NCBI GenBank assembly: GCA_036023115.1
Contig: JAYKKT010000055.1
Span: 9,944,001-10,008,000 of the forward strand
DNA from: Brasenia schreberi
Lineage: Eukaryota > Streptophyta > Magnoliopsida > Nymphaeales > Cabombaceae
DNA length: 64,000 bases
Direction: 5' to 3'
Shown here: positions 11,232 to 22,553 of the stretch, piece after piece
Numbering within the stretch: position 1 is the stretch's first letter
Layout: each line of letters starts with the position of its first letter
Position numbers and translations under genes: made by a program
Notes under the pieces: model-generated
What the model was told of the DNA's origin: nothing
Database searches by the model: none
The model's input: only the letters and a program-made list of their open reading frames with translations

Positions 11232-13369
11232 CTAGACGGGGTCGGCTACATGGATTCTTTGTTTCCACATATCCCTATCATGTGCCATGTTAGCAGTTAA
11301 CTCCCAATAAGCTAGATCATTCTTTATTGTTTCTTTCCAACACTTTTGTCGTCGTCCTCTACCTCTTTTAATACTTTCCAAATTTAGTTTTTCTAACCTT
11401 CTTACAGGTTCTTCTTTTGATCTTCTTTCTATATGTCCAAACCATCTTAAACGATGTTCTCTCATTTTATCCTCTATTGGTGCCACTCCTAATTTGTTTC
11501 TAATAACCTCATTATGTATACGGTCTTTTCTTGTATGACCACTCATCCATCTCAACATCTTCATTTCTGTCACAGATATCTTTTGTACATGTTGATGATT
11601 AACTGCCCAACACTCAGAACCATAAAACATGGCAGGCCTAATTGCTGCTCTATAATATTTACATTTTAACTTTAATGGTATCTTCTTATCACAAAGAATA
11701 CCTGATGCTCCTCTCCATTTTAACCAACCAACATTAATTCTATGTGTAACATCTCCATCAATTCTTCCATCACTCTGAAAAATTGACCCTAGGTATTTAA
11801 AACTTTCCTTTTGGGGAATGCAATGTGTGCCAATTTTAATTTTCATGTCCTCTGAAGTAACCAAATGATCAAACTTACATTCCATATATTCTGTCTTTGT
11901 TCTACTAAGTCGGAGGCCTTTGCTTTCTAATGTTTCTCTCCATAGTTCCAATTTTCTATTAACTTTTTCCTTGACTCCTCCACTAATACAATGTCATATG
12001 CAAATAACATACACCAAGGTACTTCATCTTGAATATGTTTTGTTAACTCATCCATCACCATTATAAATAAGTATGGACTTAAAGTTGATCCTTGATGTAA
12101 CCCAATATTAACTTCAAAGAAATCTGTCGTTCCTTCATGAGTCCTCACACATGTTTTTGCACCATCATACATGTCTCTTATAAGGTTAATATATGTCAAT
12201 GGGATACCTCTTTTTTCCAAAGTTCTCCAAAGAACCTCCCTCGATACCCTATCATAAGCTTTTTCTAGATCAATAAATATCATGTGAAAGTCTTTCTTTT
12301 TTGCTCTAAAATGTTCCACAAGACGTCTCAAAAGGTGAATCGCTTCAATAGTAGATCTGCCTGGCATGAATCCAAATTGGTTATCTGTTGTACTTGATAC
12401 TTGTCTTAACCTACGTTCGATAATTCTTTCCCATAATTTCATAGTATGACTCATTAACTTGATACCTCGATAATTCGCACAATTTTGAATGTCTCCCTTG
12501 TTCTTATATATGGGTATAAGTGTACTTGCTCTCCATTCCTCAGGCATCTTTTGGTTTTTCCATATTTCATTAAATAGTCTTGTGAGCCAAGTGATTCCTA
12601 TTTCTCCTAGTATTTTCCAAACTTCTATAGGAATATTATCTGGTCCTACCGATTTACCACTCTTCATATGTTTAAGAGCCTCTTTGACTTCATTCTTTTG
12701 AATACGTCGGTAGAAATTGTGGTTTATATACTTTTCTGACTTGGCTAAATCTCCTAAACTAATACTAACATCTTTATTTTCATTAAAAAGATTATAAAAA
12801 TAGTTTTTCCATCTATTTCTTATATCATCATTTGCCACTAGAATTTTTTCATCCTCATCTTTTATGCATCTAACATAATTAAGATCTTTAGTTTTCTTAT
12901 CTCTAGCCCTAGCTATCCTAAAAATATCTCTTTCACCCTCTTTTGAGTTGAGTTTTTTATATAAGTCATCCCAAATCTTAGCTTTTGCTTCACTAACAGC
13001 CTTTTTCGCTTCCTTCTTTGCTTTCTTATAAGCTTCTAAAGTTTCAATAGTTTTCTTAGCATAATATAATTTGTAACATGCCCTCTTTGCCTTGATTTTA
13101 TTTTGTACTACTTCACTCCACCACTAAGCTTCTTTTTGTGCCAGTACACCTCCCTTAGATACCCCTAACACATCTTTCGCCACTTTCCTAATATGTATAG
13201 CCATATTGTTCCACATATCACAGGGTGTGCCAACATAATTCCAAACATCTCCTTGAAGGACTTTCTGTTTAAATATATCTTCTTTCTCGCTTTTGAGGTT
13301 CCACCATTTAGTCTGAATCGCTCGATGCACTCTTTTCTTCTTTGTCCATTTTTTTATTTGTAAATCCAT
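11232..13369 (-). pseudogene. RTE linker and reverse transcriptase of copy 2
   Basis: Continuation of the RTE polyprotein in a shifted frame: linker 13369-13124, reverse transcriptase 13123-11927, C-terminal domain 11951-11232. Seen in order: [80 protein letters not shown] (motif A), [11 protein letters not shown] (motif B), [11 protein letters not shown] (motif C), LGSIFQSDG, and a C-terminal RMSGHTRKDRI/RLRWFGHIERR-type region common in RTE elements. An internal TAG at 13124 and a 1-nt loss near 11960 split the frame. Motif C has FAYD instead of FADD, which should abolish polymerase activity. Confidence 0.9.
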
Positions 13370-13371
13370 AA

Positions 13372-14361
13372 TTAAAGTCGATGTTGGGTGGTTAAGCTTT
13401 CTCCTGGAATTACCTTACAATCTTTACAACACGCTCTATCTTTCTTTCTACAAATAAAGTAATCAATTTGTGTTTGTGATAAGCCACTCTTATAAGTAAT
13501 TAAATGTTCATCTCGTTTTTTGAAGGTTGTATTGACTATAAAGAGATCAAATGACATAGCAAAATTTAAAATCTCCCTACCTTCCTCGTTTATATCCCCA
13601 AAACCAAAGTTTCCATGGATCCCTTGATATCCTAATGCCTCTTTACCGACATGTCCATTTAAATCTCCTCCTAAACAAATCATCTCCCTTTGTGGAATCT
13701 TTTGAAACACCTTATCTAACTCTTCCCAAAAAACTGTCTTTATACTATCTTCTAGTCCTACTTGGGGTGCGTAAGCACAAACTATATTCAAAACCTCTGC
13801 TCCTAACACTAATTTCAACGTCATGATTCGATCACCATATCGTTGTATGTCTACTACACTCTCCTTTAAATCTTTATTTATGATAATACCAACTCCGTTT
13901 TCAGCCTTTTCTTTACATGAGTACCATAATTTAAAACCTGTATCCTCTATCTCCTTTGCTTTTTCTCCAACCCATTTTGTCTCTTGTAAACATAGAATAT
14001 GAATCTTTCTCCGAATCATAGTATCTACCACCTCCATTAGCTTACCCGATAATGTTCCGATATTCCAAGAACCAATACGAATCTTATTATCTAGGACTAG
14101 CTTCCTTACCCCCCGCATCCGTCCATAATCAAAATGCGGAGACCCTCTCTGAAAATTTTGCACTACATTCGGGCGGCAATGTAGCGGGACTAACTTCTTT
14201 ACCCACACCCGTCCATGATGTGGGAACCCTCTCTGCAATTGATTCACTACATTCGGGCGAAAATGTAGTGGCCCTTGCTTACTTCTTACTGCATTCGGGC
14301 TCTGCAGCACGTCGCTAGGCGGAGACGCCCCAAAGCAATGCTCATAATTTTTGTAATCCAT
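13372..14361 (-). pseudogene. RTE endonuclease (EEP/AP-type) domain of copy 2
   Basis: The minus-strand frame from the ATG at 14361 runs about 330 codons. After a repetitive N-terminal region it carries a complete AP-endonuclease fold signature: GSWNIGTLSGK (Asn), LCLQETKWVG (Glu), YGDRIMTLKL, CAYAPQVG, LGGDLNGHVG (Asp/Asn), QTQIDYFICRK (Asp) and a terminal TQHRL (His). In intact RTE elements this domain nicks the target to prime reverse transcription. The frame ends at 13372 because of a 1-nt deletion in a T run; copy 1 keeps four T at the same place and so retains the frame into the linker. The catalytic residues look intact. Confidence 0.9.
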
Positions 14362-14494
14362 GTTGTAAAAATCCAACGAAGTTTTACGCTGGCTGTCGGA
14401 AGCCTAACACAACCCTCCTCCTTTATCCGGGCTTGGGACCGGCAATGCAAGGTGATCCCTTACATGGGCGGAGTTTCTCAGTGATTGGTGATTA

Positions 14495-14964
14495 AGATGA
14501 TAAAAATGGATCACGATCCCAAAAGCAGTTCTCAGACCATGTTGGCTAAAAAGCCCCCTACACTGATCTTGCAGAAAAACTGACAAGCAGACGATGGCCA
14601 AACTAAGATGCTGGTCTGGTAACCACCAGAAAACTGGTATCATACAAAGTTTCGTGTTTCACACGAGTCTTACAGATATCTTTTGTTATATATACGCATG
14701 AGTATGCCCCTCATCTTCCTTCTTGGTATGGATACCCGGGATCAGAGAGAGAGGGGGAGCAGAAGAACTGAGGAATTCCAGCAACACAGAAATTTGGCTG
14801 CAAAACTCGTGCACTGTAGCCATTGGATAGTTGGACATGTTTCAGCTATGATAACGTTGTTCGCTTCTCCAGTACCTCAGAATTTCTCCTATATTTCTAT
14901 CCAATTCATCTTTCATATTCCCCAACAAATCAGTTGCTAAAGTTCGGGATTGGCTTCATCAGCA
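14495..14964. other. 3' flank of the FAR1-family gene
   Basis: Between the LINE target duplication and the last predicted exon of the minus-strand FAR1-family gene. It probably contains that gene's 3' UTR. No independent coding content is evident. Confidence 0.4.
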
Positions 14965-17815
14965 TCAATCACATCCTGCACAACTGGGAAATGTCAAATA
15001 CCACTAACAGGCAATAAATACTAAGCCAACAAAAATACAGTTGAAACATGTAACTTTCAATAAAATAAAGAATCTTGATTTACGCATAAAACATTTACTT
15101 ATTCTGAATTTAAGATACGCGTGCTTACCATCTTTTGAATTTCTCACTCTTTTCTCATTGATAGACACTTTCTGCTTTCTAAAAGGGCGACTGGTCCTTC
15201 TGAGAGGCTTTGGATTATAAACTGTCGTTTGACAACCGTCAGAATCACCACCAGAACCTACCACCGACATAGAGTTGCTCATATAATGCACATGCTCCTG
15301 TAGATACATTAATTGACAACAAACAAGGGCTTTTAACACAACACATAATCATGCAACAATAACCATACAAAATGTTCATATATGGCCATCTACCAAAACC
15401 AAAACCAAGCCTTTCCCCATGCTAAGTGGGGTCAGCTACATGATTGTAAGTCACTAATGGCCTCAATCTTGTGTAGTATTAGCATTTAACTCGAAAAAGA
15501 GATCCTGCCCTATGGGGCATCTAACGGAAGGTTATTTACCTTCTCAAACTCAATAGTAAATGTTGCACCTTCTGATGTATCATTGATAAGTTGGTTAAAA
15601 GCATTCTGCAAAAGCGCCATACTTTTATTGAATTTTGCATGCGAGACAGCAGCTTCCTCAGCAAATCTTTGACAAAATTTTACGACAGCATCATGCCTAC
15701 GGAATGGATCAAGATATAGATCACTCTCAACAGGCTGCTCTGTCTTCAATGAATCATAGATACGTTGTACATTCTTCTTCCAACGATCTACTACGTACTG
15801 TGGGGGGATTTCGTCAATGTCTTTCCTTTGTAGCACAATCATTGCATGACGACACAATATTCCACGATAATTGAACATTTGACACACACAAGAAATGTCC
15901 CGCGTAGATTCATTGAACACAACATGATGGTTCTTTCTCGTGACAATAGGAGGATCAACATCTGTACAACGTATACGTTCTGATACATTGTAGGTACAAG
16001 AAGAACCATTATTCTCAAGGAGCGTGACATCACAATAAATCATTCCCAGCAATTCTTCTTGACATTTTCTGAATATTCCAGTTGTGTACACATTGCTCAA
16101 ATGCTCTTCCACACCAGTACGGGTTTGCAATGTTTGCCTCTCATGTAGAGAATCAAAGTCTGCTTGTATTTCTTTCTCATGCTTGCTCTGTAAGGCCATC
16201 TCATATTGCTGAATAAATTGCTTTAGAGTGGTCTTAAAGCACACCAAACCATCAAAAAAGGAACTCATGGATTCACTTCGTTGTGTAGTTGACATGCCGG
16301 CCCAAAAGTTTTGTTTCACATACCTACAGAAAAAATCAACATGCTGAATAAATGATCAAGCATTGTAGACTACATATCAATAGCCAAAAAATGATAATTG
16401 AAATTCATAGAATAAACTCTGTAAATTGAAGGAGAGAATGCAACTTAGGAAACACATGGTGTAACCAATAAAATTTGTCATGCTACATTTAAGGTGATAA
16501 CAGGAAACAAATTGGATAGATAAGTTACATACGCCGGAATCCACATTTTTCGTAAATTATACATCTGGGACAACCACGAATGCTCTTGCAAGTTTCCTTC
16601 TAAAATCATCTGTTTCCATTCTCTCTCAAAGTCCTCTGCTGTCATGGACTCATAGACAACATTCTTGAACTTCTCTAGGGCTTCAGCATTCAAGTCAAAC
16701 TTATTAGGGGAATTCTCCATTATGTGCCACAGACATAATCGATGCCTAGTGGTTGGAAGTACATTTGAGACTGCATCCATAATAGCAGTGGAATGATCTG
16801 TGATAATCGCATCTGGATGACGCCCTCCCATGCACCTGAGCCATGTCTCGAGCAACCAAGTGTAATTTTCTGTACTCTCTTCTGAGAGTAATGCACAGCC
16901 CATTAATACGGACTGCCCATGGTGATTAACACCAACAAATGATACAAAAGGCATACAATATTTGTTAGTAAGATAAGCCGTATCAAAAGTTATGACATCA
17001 CCAAAAAACTTGTACACTGCTCTAGATCTTGGATCAGCCCAAAAAACATTCTTTAAGCAACCACTATCATCCAAATCCAATAGGTAAAAGAAATTAAAGT
17101 TCTTAGATTGCATATCTAAAAAATATTTCTCGAGTGCTTGAGCATCTCCTTCGCCTAATATCAAACTTTGGCTCTTTTTCACAGTAGTCCTTGCATCTGT
17201 ATTCCTAAAACCAACATTTTCACATCCTCCAGCCTCAACGACAAATGAACCAACAGTTTTAGCATCACCCACCCCTGACTTGTCATTTTCAGCAACCTTT
17301 TGCATTTTGTTTAGTTGTGCTTTGCGATTACACCGAAGCATATGAAGTTGATGCTGCTTTAGCAGTTCATGATTGTGTTCCTTGACAAAGGCAACAATCT
17401 GATATTTGCCACTATTTTGCCTGCGTGCCAGTCTGATTTTTGCTGGACAGTTCGTCTTTGCTGATACTTCGCTAAAATATCCTTCATGATGGGGTCTATC
17501 AGGTGCCTTTCCTGATTTGCAACAAGCGATGGTACCTCTAGTGATGGGAGCGGATGGACCAAGTATGTCTTTGTCAGTGTAGCTAATCTGAGTCTTCTTG
17601 ACTCCGAATCCTATTCTCTTTGCATAGTTCAAATAAAAATCATAAGCCTCCTCAAACGAATCAAACAGCATGTTCTTGCAGGGTTCATTTAAACCATCCA
17701 TTTCTGATATACCACTATTTTCCTCCATGGAAGTTGAACTGTAGATGGTATTATCTCCGATATGCGAAATCATCTTGAGACATGGTGCACCATTAGTGGC
17801 ATCGTCTGTATCCAT
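14965..17815 (-). CDS. FAR1/FHY3-family (FRS) transcription factor, transposase-derived
   Basis: Predicted exons: 17815-16533, 16323-15540, 15297-15129 and a tiny last exon 14975-14965, about 748 aa. The first three exons join in frame by GT-AG; the last is uncertain. In order: an N-terminal FAR1 zinc-finger domain (FDSFEEAYDFYLNYAKRIGF at about 49-70, then CCKSGK, NCPAKIRL and the HNHEL metal-ligand end); a MULE-type transposase core (VITFDTAYLTNKYCMPF, DAIITDHSTAIMDAV, RHRLCLWHIMEN), where FDT and TDH carry the transposase acidic residues; and a SWIM zinc finger (CVCQMFNYRGILCRHAMIVL). A basic tail follows. Family members act in the nucleus in phytochrome A signalling and related gene control; which paralogue this is cannot be told. 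A probable 3' splice site 5 nt upstream of the ATG implies a 5' UTR intron. Confidence 0.85.
15396..15525 (-). mobile_element. 5'-truncated RTE LINE tail in intron 2 of the FAR1-family gene
   Basis: About 130 bp matching the extreme 3' end of the RTE family. The minus strand reads gttaaatgctaa, then catgtagctgaccccacttagcatggggaaaggcttgg, followed by ttttggttttgg instead of the usual ttg repeats. It differs from copies 1 and 2 at many sites, so it is an older or different subfamily. It lies wholly in intron 2, in gene orientation, ending about 15 nt from the exon 2 splice donor. Confidence 0.75.
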
Positions 17816-18700
17816 GTTTCCTGAAAGAAATCATAGCCAATTAAGACATGCTGGATTACCAACTGATTGTCATCATCAAAGCCACTGCAGTTGATCTAAT
17901 GAGTATTTCAATCACGTTGAAGGAATGAAATGTAGAAGAGAGAAGCAAAATCAAATCATCCAGCAAACAACTATCGATTATCTATACACGAAACATGAGC
18001 AAGCAATAAACACCTCCTTCTAACACCTTGGTTTCTCTAACGACCAAACTGAAAAACCAATTGGTTCAACCACAAATTATTTAAGAGTTTCTTACAACCC
18101 CAACTGAAATAAATGAAAAGGCACATATGTAACATGAAAAGTATAAATGTTCAAGAAAACAACTTCTTAAGGGCCCAAACCAAGAGAAATGAAACGTAGG
18201 GAACAGACTAACTTAAAGCTCAAGTAATTCGCATCCTAAAGACAAACCCTAAAAAACCTCTTTATGTCTGAAAGGAAAAGCGGGGTTTAGGAGAACCCTA
18301 CCGTTAATTTCTAACCAAAAATTCTCTCTACACGTTTTACAAACAAAAGGGAACCAGTCAGGGGATTGATCCTTCCAGTATTTTATCTACTCCCAACTTT
18401 GCCTTGGTGCTAAAAACTTCAGTTTCCCAAGGACAAACACTAAAACCACGGATCTTCATGCATAAACTCCAGAGATAGAGAGAGAGAGAGATGGTACAGA
18501 TTGTTCCAACGGAAGCTGGAGTTAGTCGGAGGACCACCATTGCCGGAGGAGCAACGGATGGGGAGAAGCCTGACGGTGGGAGTAGAAACTCGATCGACGC
18601 CCTAAGAGAAAACAGGAACAGGCATGGAAACGAGCATGAGGAAACCCGCACAAAGAGAAAGCTACCCAAAAACGAGACGCAGACACGGGCCAGCGTCCGT
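17816..18700 (-). promoter_or_regulatory. 5' leader and promoter region of the FAR1-family gene
   Basis: tttctttcag directly precedes gaaacATG at 17815, a good 3' splice site, so an intron probably interrupts the 5' UTR. A CT-rich block on the gene strand near 18480-18492 and GC-richer sequence at 18490-18690 resemble a plant 5' UTR/core promoter. The transcription start is not determinable here. The plus-strand open frame across 18491-18778 is judged antisense noise. Confidence 0.4.
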
Positions 18701-18939
18701 TATGATAAGGAAAATGGGACCGCTGTTGCTGGCAACTACCACTCTGCCCCTAAAGGCTTAAAGATTTATGATTTATGATTTATGCCCGTCTCGTTGCGGG
18801 GATTAGAACGGGCAAGTACCCGTTTTGGTGAGAACATTGGTGCCTGAACTGACGAGGAAGCGTCTTTAGTGAGCGCCCAAGCAAGCTTCTCGCATGTCTG
18901 TAGGTGGACAAATATAGAAGGAAGGTGTAGCTTGATTGT

Positions 18940-19353
18940 GCAAGAAGTGACAAATATAGAAGGAAGAAAAATGTTGATATTGAAAGTAGTAGGTGGACGA
19001 GCACTAAAAAGGTTGAGTACCTATTTTTACTTAAAGCAAAAGCTGATGTCAATGGTTCATGAAAGCTGAATGTGGTTAATGAAACATATAATTATCTTTT
19101 AGGTTTGTATCTTGAAGGTCATGCATTTATAAGCAAATTGAGTGAATTTGAGTATAATATACTAAATGACATATCCAAAAAACATTGTAAGCCCAAGCAT
19201 ATTTTTTCGTATTTAAAGTGTATTCTTAGATCAAATGTTAACATGACAAGGCATATTTACCGTGCAATGATCAAAATTAGGAAAGGAGAGATGAGTGGTC
19301 AAACTATTCTACACCAACTATTGTATGGTTTAGATTATAATGAGTATCATTGA
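18940..19353 (+). pseudogene. Mutator-like (MULE) transposase N-terminal fragment
   Basis: The plus-strand frame 19072-19353 reads LEGHAFISKLSEFEYNIL, then SKKHCKPKHIFSYLK, NVNMTRHIYRAMIKIRK and LLYGLDY. This is the spacing of the region just before the catalytic core in plant MULE transposases (HNH-loop, EGH, P..IL..LK, T...IYN, L...L.Y). Upstream codons to about 18940 give a weak match to the preceding zinc-finger region, with one stop. No catalytic core follows; the sequence then turns AT-rich. It is distinct from the FAR1-family gene next door, which is a domesticated relative on the other strand. Confidence 0.55.
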
Positions 19354-19497
19354 GATGGATGATTGAAGTGATAAAACAAAAAACAATTAATATACATGAT
19401 CCATTAAATCTAAAGTATAAAAGTACAGTGATACTTTGCCAATTTTTGGTGTGGTTCTATATGGTTTCTTAAACCTAGACTATATATCACTTTCCGG

Positions 19498-19845
19498 TGC
19501 TAGAATCACTCAACGACTAAGAACTTGCAACCAACACTAGGTTGAGCCAGACCAAGTGAGCATTTCACCAAGGAGGCAATAGTTCAATGAAAGTTTAAGA
19601 TTGATGATTGAGAAGGGCCGATTGAGAGTAATAGCAAAGAAAACTTCAAGAAACAATATAAGTTATATTGACTTTAAAAAAGGTGTGTGACCTACGACAT
19701 GTTTATAACTCAAATGTAAGACACTTATTAAGTACGAAAGCAAAGGGTGTCCATTGTCTAAAACAGAGCCTCGAACTAAGTACTAAAGTTGTTAGGGAGT
19801 TTCCACATAAGGGGATAGGTTACACAACCATCAATAGTATATGTA
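19498..19845 (-). repeat. Gypsy LTR-like repeat, left copy
   Basis: Diverged direct partner of 22233-22553. Shared landmarks in order: aatcactcaa, ctaggt, aggcaatagttcaatgaaa, agcaatagcaaa-type text, gacacttattaa.tacgaaagcaaa and ttacacaaccatcaatagtat. Exact ends and a target duplication are not clear. Confidence 0.6.
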
Positions 19846-20757
19846 GTCGAAGGATTACATTTTCTCCCACCTAAATGGTTAACGTTCATGACAAACTAAA
19901 GAGCAAATGGTACTCTCCTTTCTGTTTTAAAAATTGGTGTATCGTTATCTTCTTCTCCTAACTCACTTTAGCTTCATCATATCTTTTCTACTTAACTAGG
20001 TAGCACATGAGGTGTCTTCTTCAAGGGCAAAGGTGCTCGCAAGGGCTAGTTTCAAACCACATCTTTCATGTCAGCATGACAAGTATTTAGGTTACTCATA
20101 TGAAAAATAGGATGCGTATGGATGTGGTATGGAAGATTGCTTTGAATTTGATAACAATGTTCACTAGTGTAAGATTGAATCACAATAATAAAGTCTGACT
20201 TCTAACTTAATGTGTCATCAATAGGGTTCAACTTTTCTAGTTTGTACTCAATAATCATGTCGAATTCAAACAGAAATTGTTGCTATCTTGCCTGCTTAAC
20301 CGTTAGGCATTTTTGTGTGTAAAAATAACTTTTGACAATGTTGTTCATCTTCACAACGAACAATGTTCTCAAGAGGTAGTGACACCAAAAAGAAATGCTG
20401 TCATTTTCTTGTCATGCATAGGATATCTTTAGTCCGTGTCTTTTAGTTTCCAATTGTCAAAGGCGATGGTGTGCTCCTCCTCCATTCGCATTCGACCTAG
20501 GGTGAAGTTTGAGGCATTTGTTTGTACCTCAAACGATTTTGTACAATCGTAGAATTGGCTCTTATGTGACAACCATTTTCAATTGATTGAATTCATACTA
20601 ACATTCCTCAGTTCAATCCCAATATTGTTTCTTGAGGGTCATGAGAGGTGATGTTATAATAGCACAACCCTTGATGAAGCATTTGTAGTAGTTTATCAAT
20701 CTAAGGAATGATATAAGCTCTATCAAATTCGTTGGAGGATCTCACTCTTTATTTGCC

Positions 20758-21120
20758 TTAATATTCTTCAATCCATTTAGAGTTTCCCATTACCAATAAC
20801 ATGCCTAAGGAATTCAATCTTTGGTTTGCTACACAAACATTTCTCTCGCTTAACATATAACTCATTATGTCATCGCCAACATATTTGAATTGGACAACAT
20901 AAAGAGTCGGGCTATCTACAATAGGTATCATGTTGGAGTGGGGTTGAAGCTCGGTTGGACTGTAATGCAAGAATTCTAATCCCAAAATGATTTTGTAATC
21001 CTCCATAGCATTCATGGTAATGTTGGTGATACCTATCCAACTTTCAAGCTTGATTGACACATTCAGTGCCTCCCCTTCAATGGGTTCGGCTTTTGAATTC
21101 ACCGCTTTCATTCAACAATC
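20758..21120 (-). pseudogene. Gypsy aspartic-protease-like region
   Basis: The minus-strand frame begins VNSKAEPIEGEALNVSIKL, then ESWIGITNITMNAMEDYKII and LGLEFLHYSP. This is the layout of the clan AA protease region of plant gypsy elements (VNSxAxP, GxxxFTVxxMDDF, VLGxxFL). Just beyond, near 20690-20620, the same strand gives INYYKCFIKGCAIITSPL, matching the end of the gypsy reverse transcriptase (NYYRRFIxGFSxIAxPL). Numerous stops lie between blocks. It is a fossil. Confidence 0.65.
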
Positions 21121-22232
21121 ACTTAGCATTACTCGTAACCCTAAACGCTTTGCCTCTTTAGGGTGGGTGTATAAATTGTGTATGGCATACAATCTACTGG
21201 TGTCGTAGTAGTTTTTTGTTCAACATCACATTAAGATACATTAGTCCTTTGTGTGCAGTGGATGAGGAGGCTCGACCGTTGAACTCCACCATGTTCAACA
21301 ATCTAAGTGCTTCCATCTTTGGTTCTTCTTCTGAAGGCTCCATCCTCTGCATAATGTTGTTAGCACATACAAAGTCTTTCTTCTTATATTGACATTCTAC
21401 CGATTAATGTGGTTCATCACGATATGAGTATTCTTTCTAAGTTTTCTTATGATGCATTTTTGTCCTTAAAGAAAAAGCTTCTTTCTTCTTTGTATTTCTG
21501 TGTTTGAAAGAGTATTCATATAAATGACACATAATGATTCTTGCAGCTGGCTTGTGAAAATTCATGAAACTGATGGCATCTCCTGCTGAAGAAAGGCCAC
21601 GTCAGGGAGTAGACCGAAGCTTCCCAAGAAGCCGGAGCAACTAAAGGACTTGTCTCCTCAAACCCAGTCATCGCTGAAAAACTCACCACGAAGTGATCAA
21701 CGCAAGAAAAAAGAAAAAGAAATCAGTGAAAGGTTGAATGCAGACGTTCGAACTTTTACAGATAATGGCCATTCTGGCTCAGGTAACGGCTGGATTGGCC
21801 ATTCAGTCCGTTACCTGAAGAGGATAAGGCCAGATCGCTAATGGACGACTGTTACCGGGATTTCAAGATCGTAGATGTTCTTGCAAACATCTATATGCTC
21901 ACTAATGTCATGTACTTTAAAATGGATTTCTCTCTTCAACCGGTGAAATCCATGTATAACACTTGTAACAATAGAATCAATATGTGGTAGCTTTTCGAGG
22001 CTAGTAAGTCGTACATTGATGTTAGGCAAAATACCTAAGGCCATCTCAACAAAGGCGCTCAATGTTGATATTAGGCAAAATACCTTAGATCGCCAGCCAT
22101 TTAAGTGTCAATATAGGCAACATTGACAAGGTGAGTTACCTTTTTGCTATCAATACAAGAGAGTGTGTTTTGCATCTACTCACGATACTCCGAGTCGAAC
22201 CGATTGCGACACTAAAATTGTCATGTTTTGAT

Positions 22233-22553
22233 GTTAAAATCACTCAATGGCTCAAAACTCGTGACTGGCGCTAGGTCAAGACTGATCAAGCAAGTCTAGG
22301 AGGTAATATTTCAATGAAAACTTAAGATTAACCATTGGAGATGGTTGATTGGTAGCAATAGCAAATAAAAAAGCAATTTGAGTTATATTAATAACAAAAA
22401 AAAAAGTGTGGCCCGTGACACACTTATAATTCGGATGCAATACACTTATTAATTACGAAAGCAAAAAGGTATCTCTTATCTAAAGCAAAACTCCAAACTA
22501 AGTACTAGAGTTGACATATGTTTTGGGCTTTCTTACACAACCATCAATAGTAT
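22233..22553 (-). repeat. Gypsy LTR-like repeat, right copy
   Basis: Diverged direct partner of 19498-19845, in the same relative orientation; presumed 5' LTR of the minus-strand element. The tract aataacaaaaaaaaaagtgtg is expanded relative to the other copy. Confidence 0.6.

Larger units (their letters stand above)
11194..14475 (-). mobile_element. RTE-clade LINE, copy 2, near full length
   Basis: A 3.28-kb non-LTR retrotransposon. It is bounded by a perfect 19-bp target duplication, TCTCAGTGATTGGTGATTA (11175-11193 and 14476-14494). On the minus strand it starts with ctccgcccatgtaaggg and ends with the microsatellite tail gttgttgttgttgttgt, typical of the RTE/BovB clade, which uses short 3' repeats instead of poly(A). 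It encodes an AP-type endonuclease followed by a reverse transcriptase. Known lesions are a 1-nt loss in a T run near 13370, TGG to TAG at 13124, a 1-nt loss near 11960, and Tyr for the first Asp of the FADD motif. An 88-bp tandem duplication (about 14097-14275) lies in the leader/N-terminal coding region. The perfect target duplication indicates a recent insertion. Confidence 0.95.
19498..22553 (-). mobile_element. Decayed Ty3/gypsy retrotransposon between LTR-like repeats
   Basis: Two diverged direct repeats (19498-19845 and 22233-22553) enclose minus-strand gypsy pol remnants: a retropepsin-like region at 21120-20758 and a reverse-transcriptase/RNase H junction near 20700-20570. The repeats share phrases such as taagtactaaagttg/taagtactagagttg and ttacacaaccatcaatagtat. 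I infer LTRs, with the higher-coordinate copy as the 5' LTR. At about 3 kb the element is shorter than an intact gypsy, so much of gag-pol is lost. A perfect 11-bp inverted repeat (21779-21789 and 21808-21818) occurs inside. Confidence 0.6.

Noticed and set aside
18491..18778. 95-codon plus-strand open frame
   Set aside because: Lies antisense to the probable promoter/leader of the FAR1-family gene, with no recognisable content.
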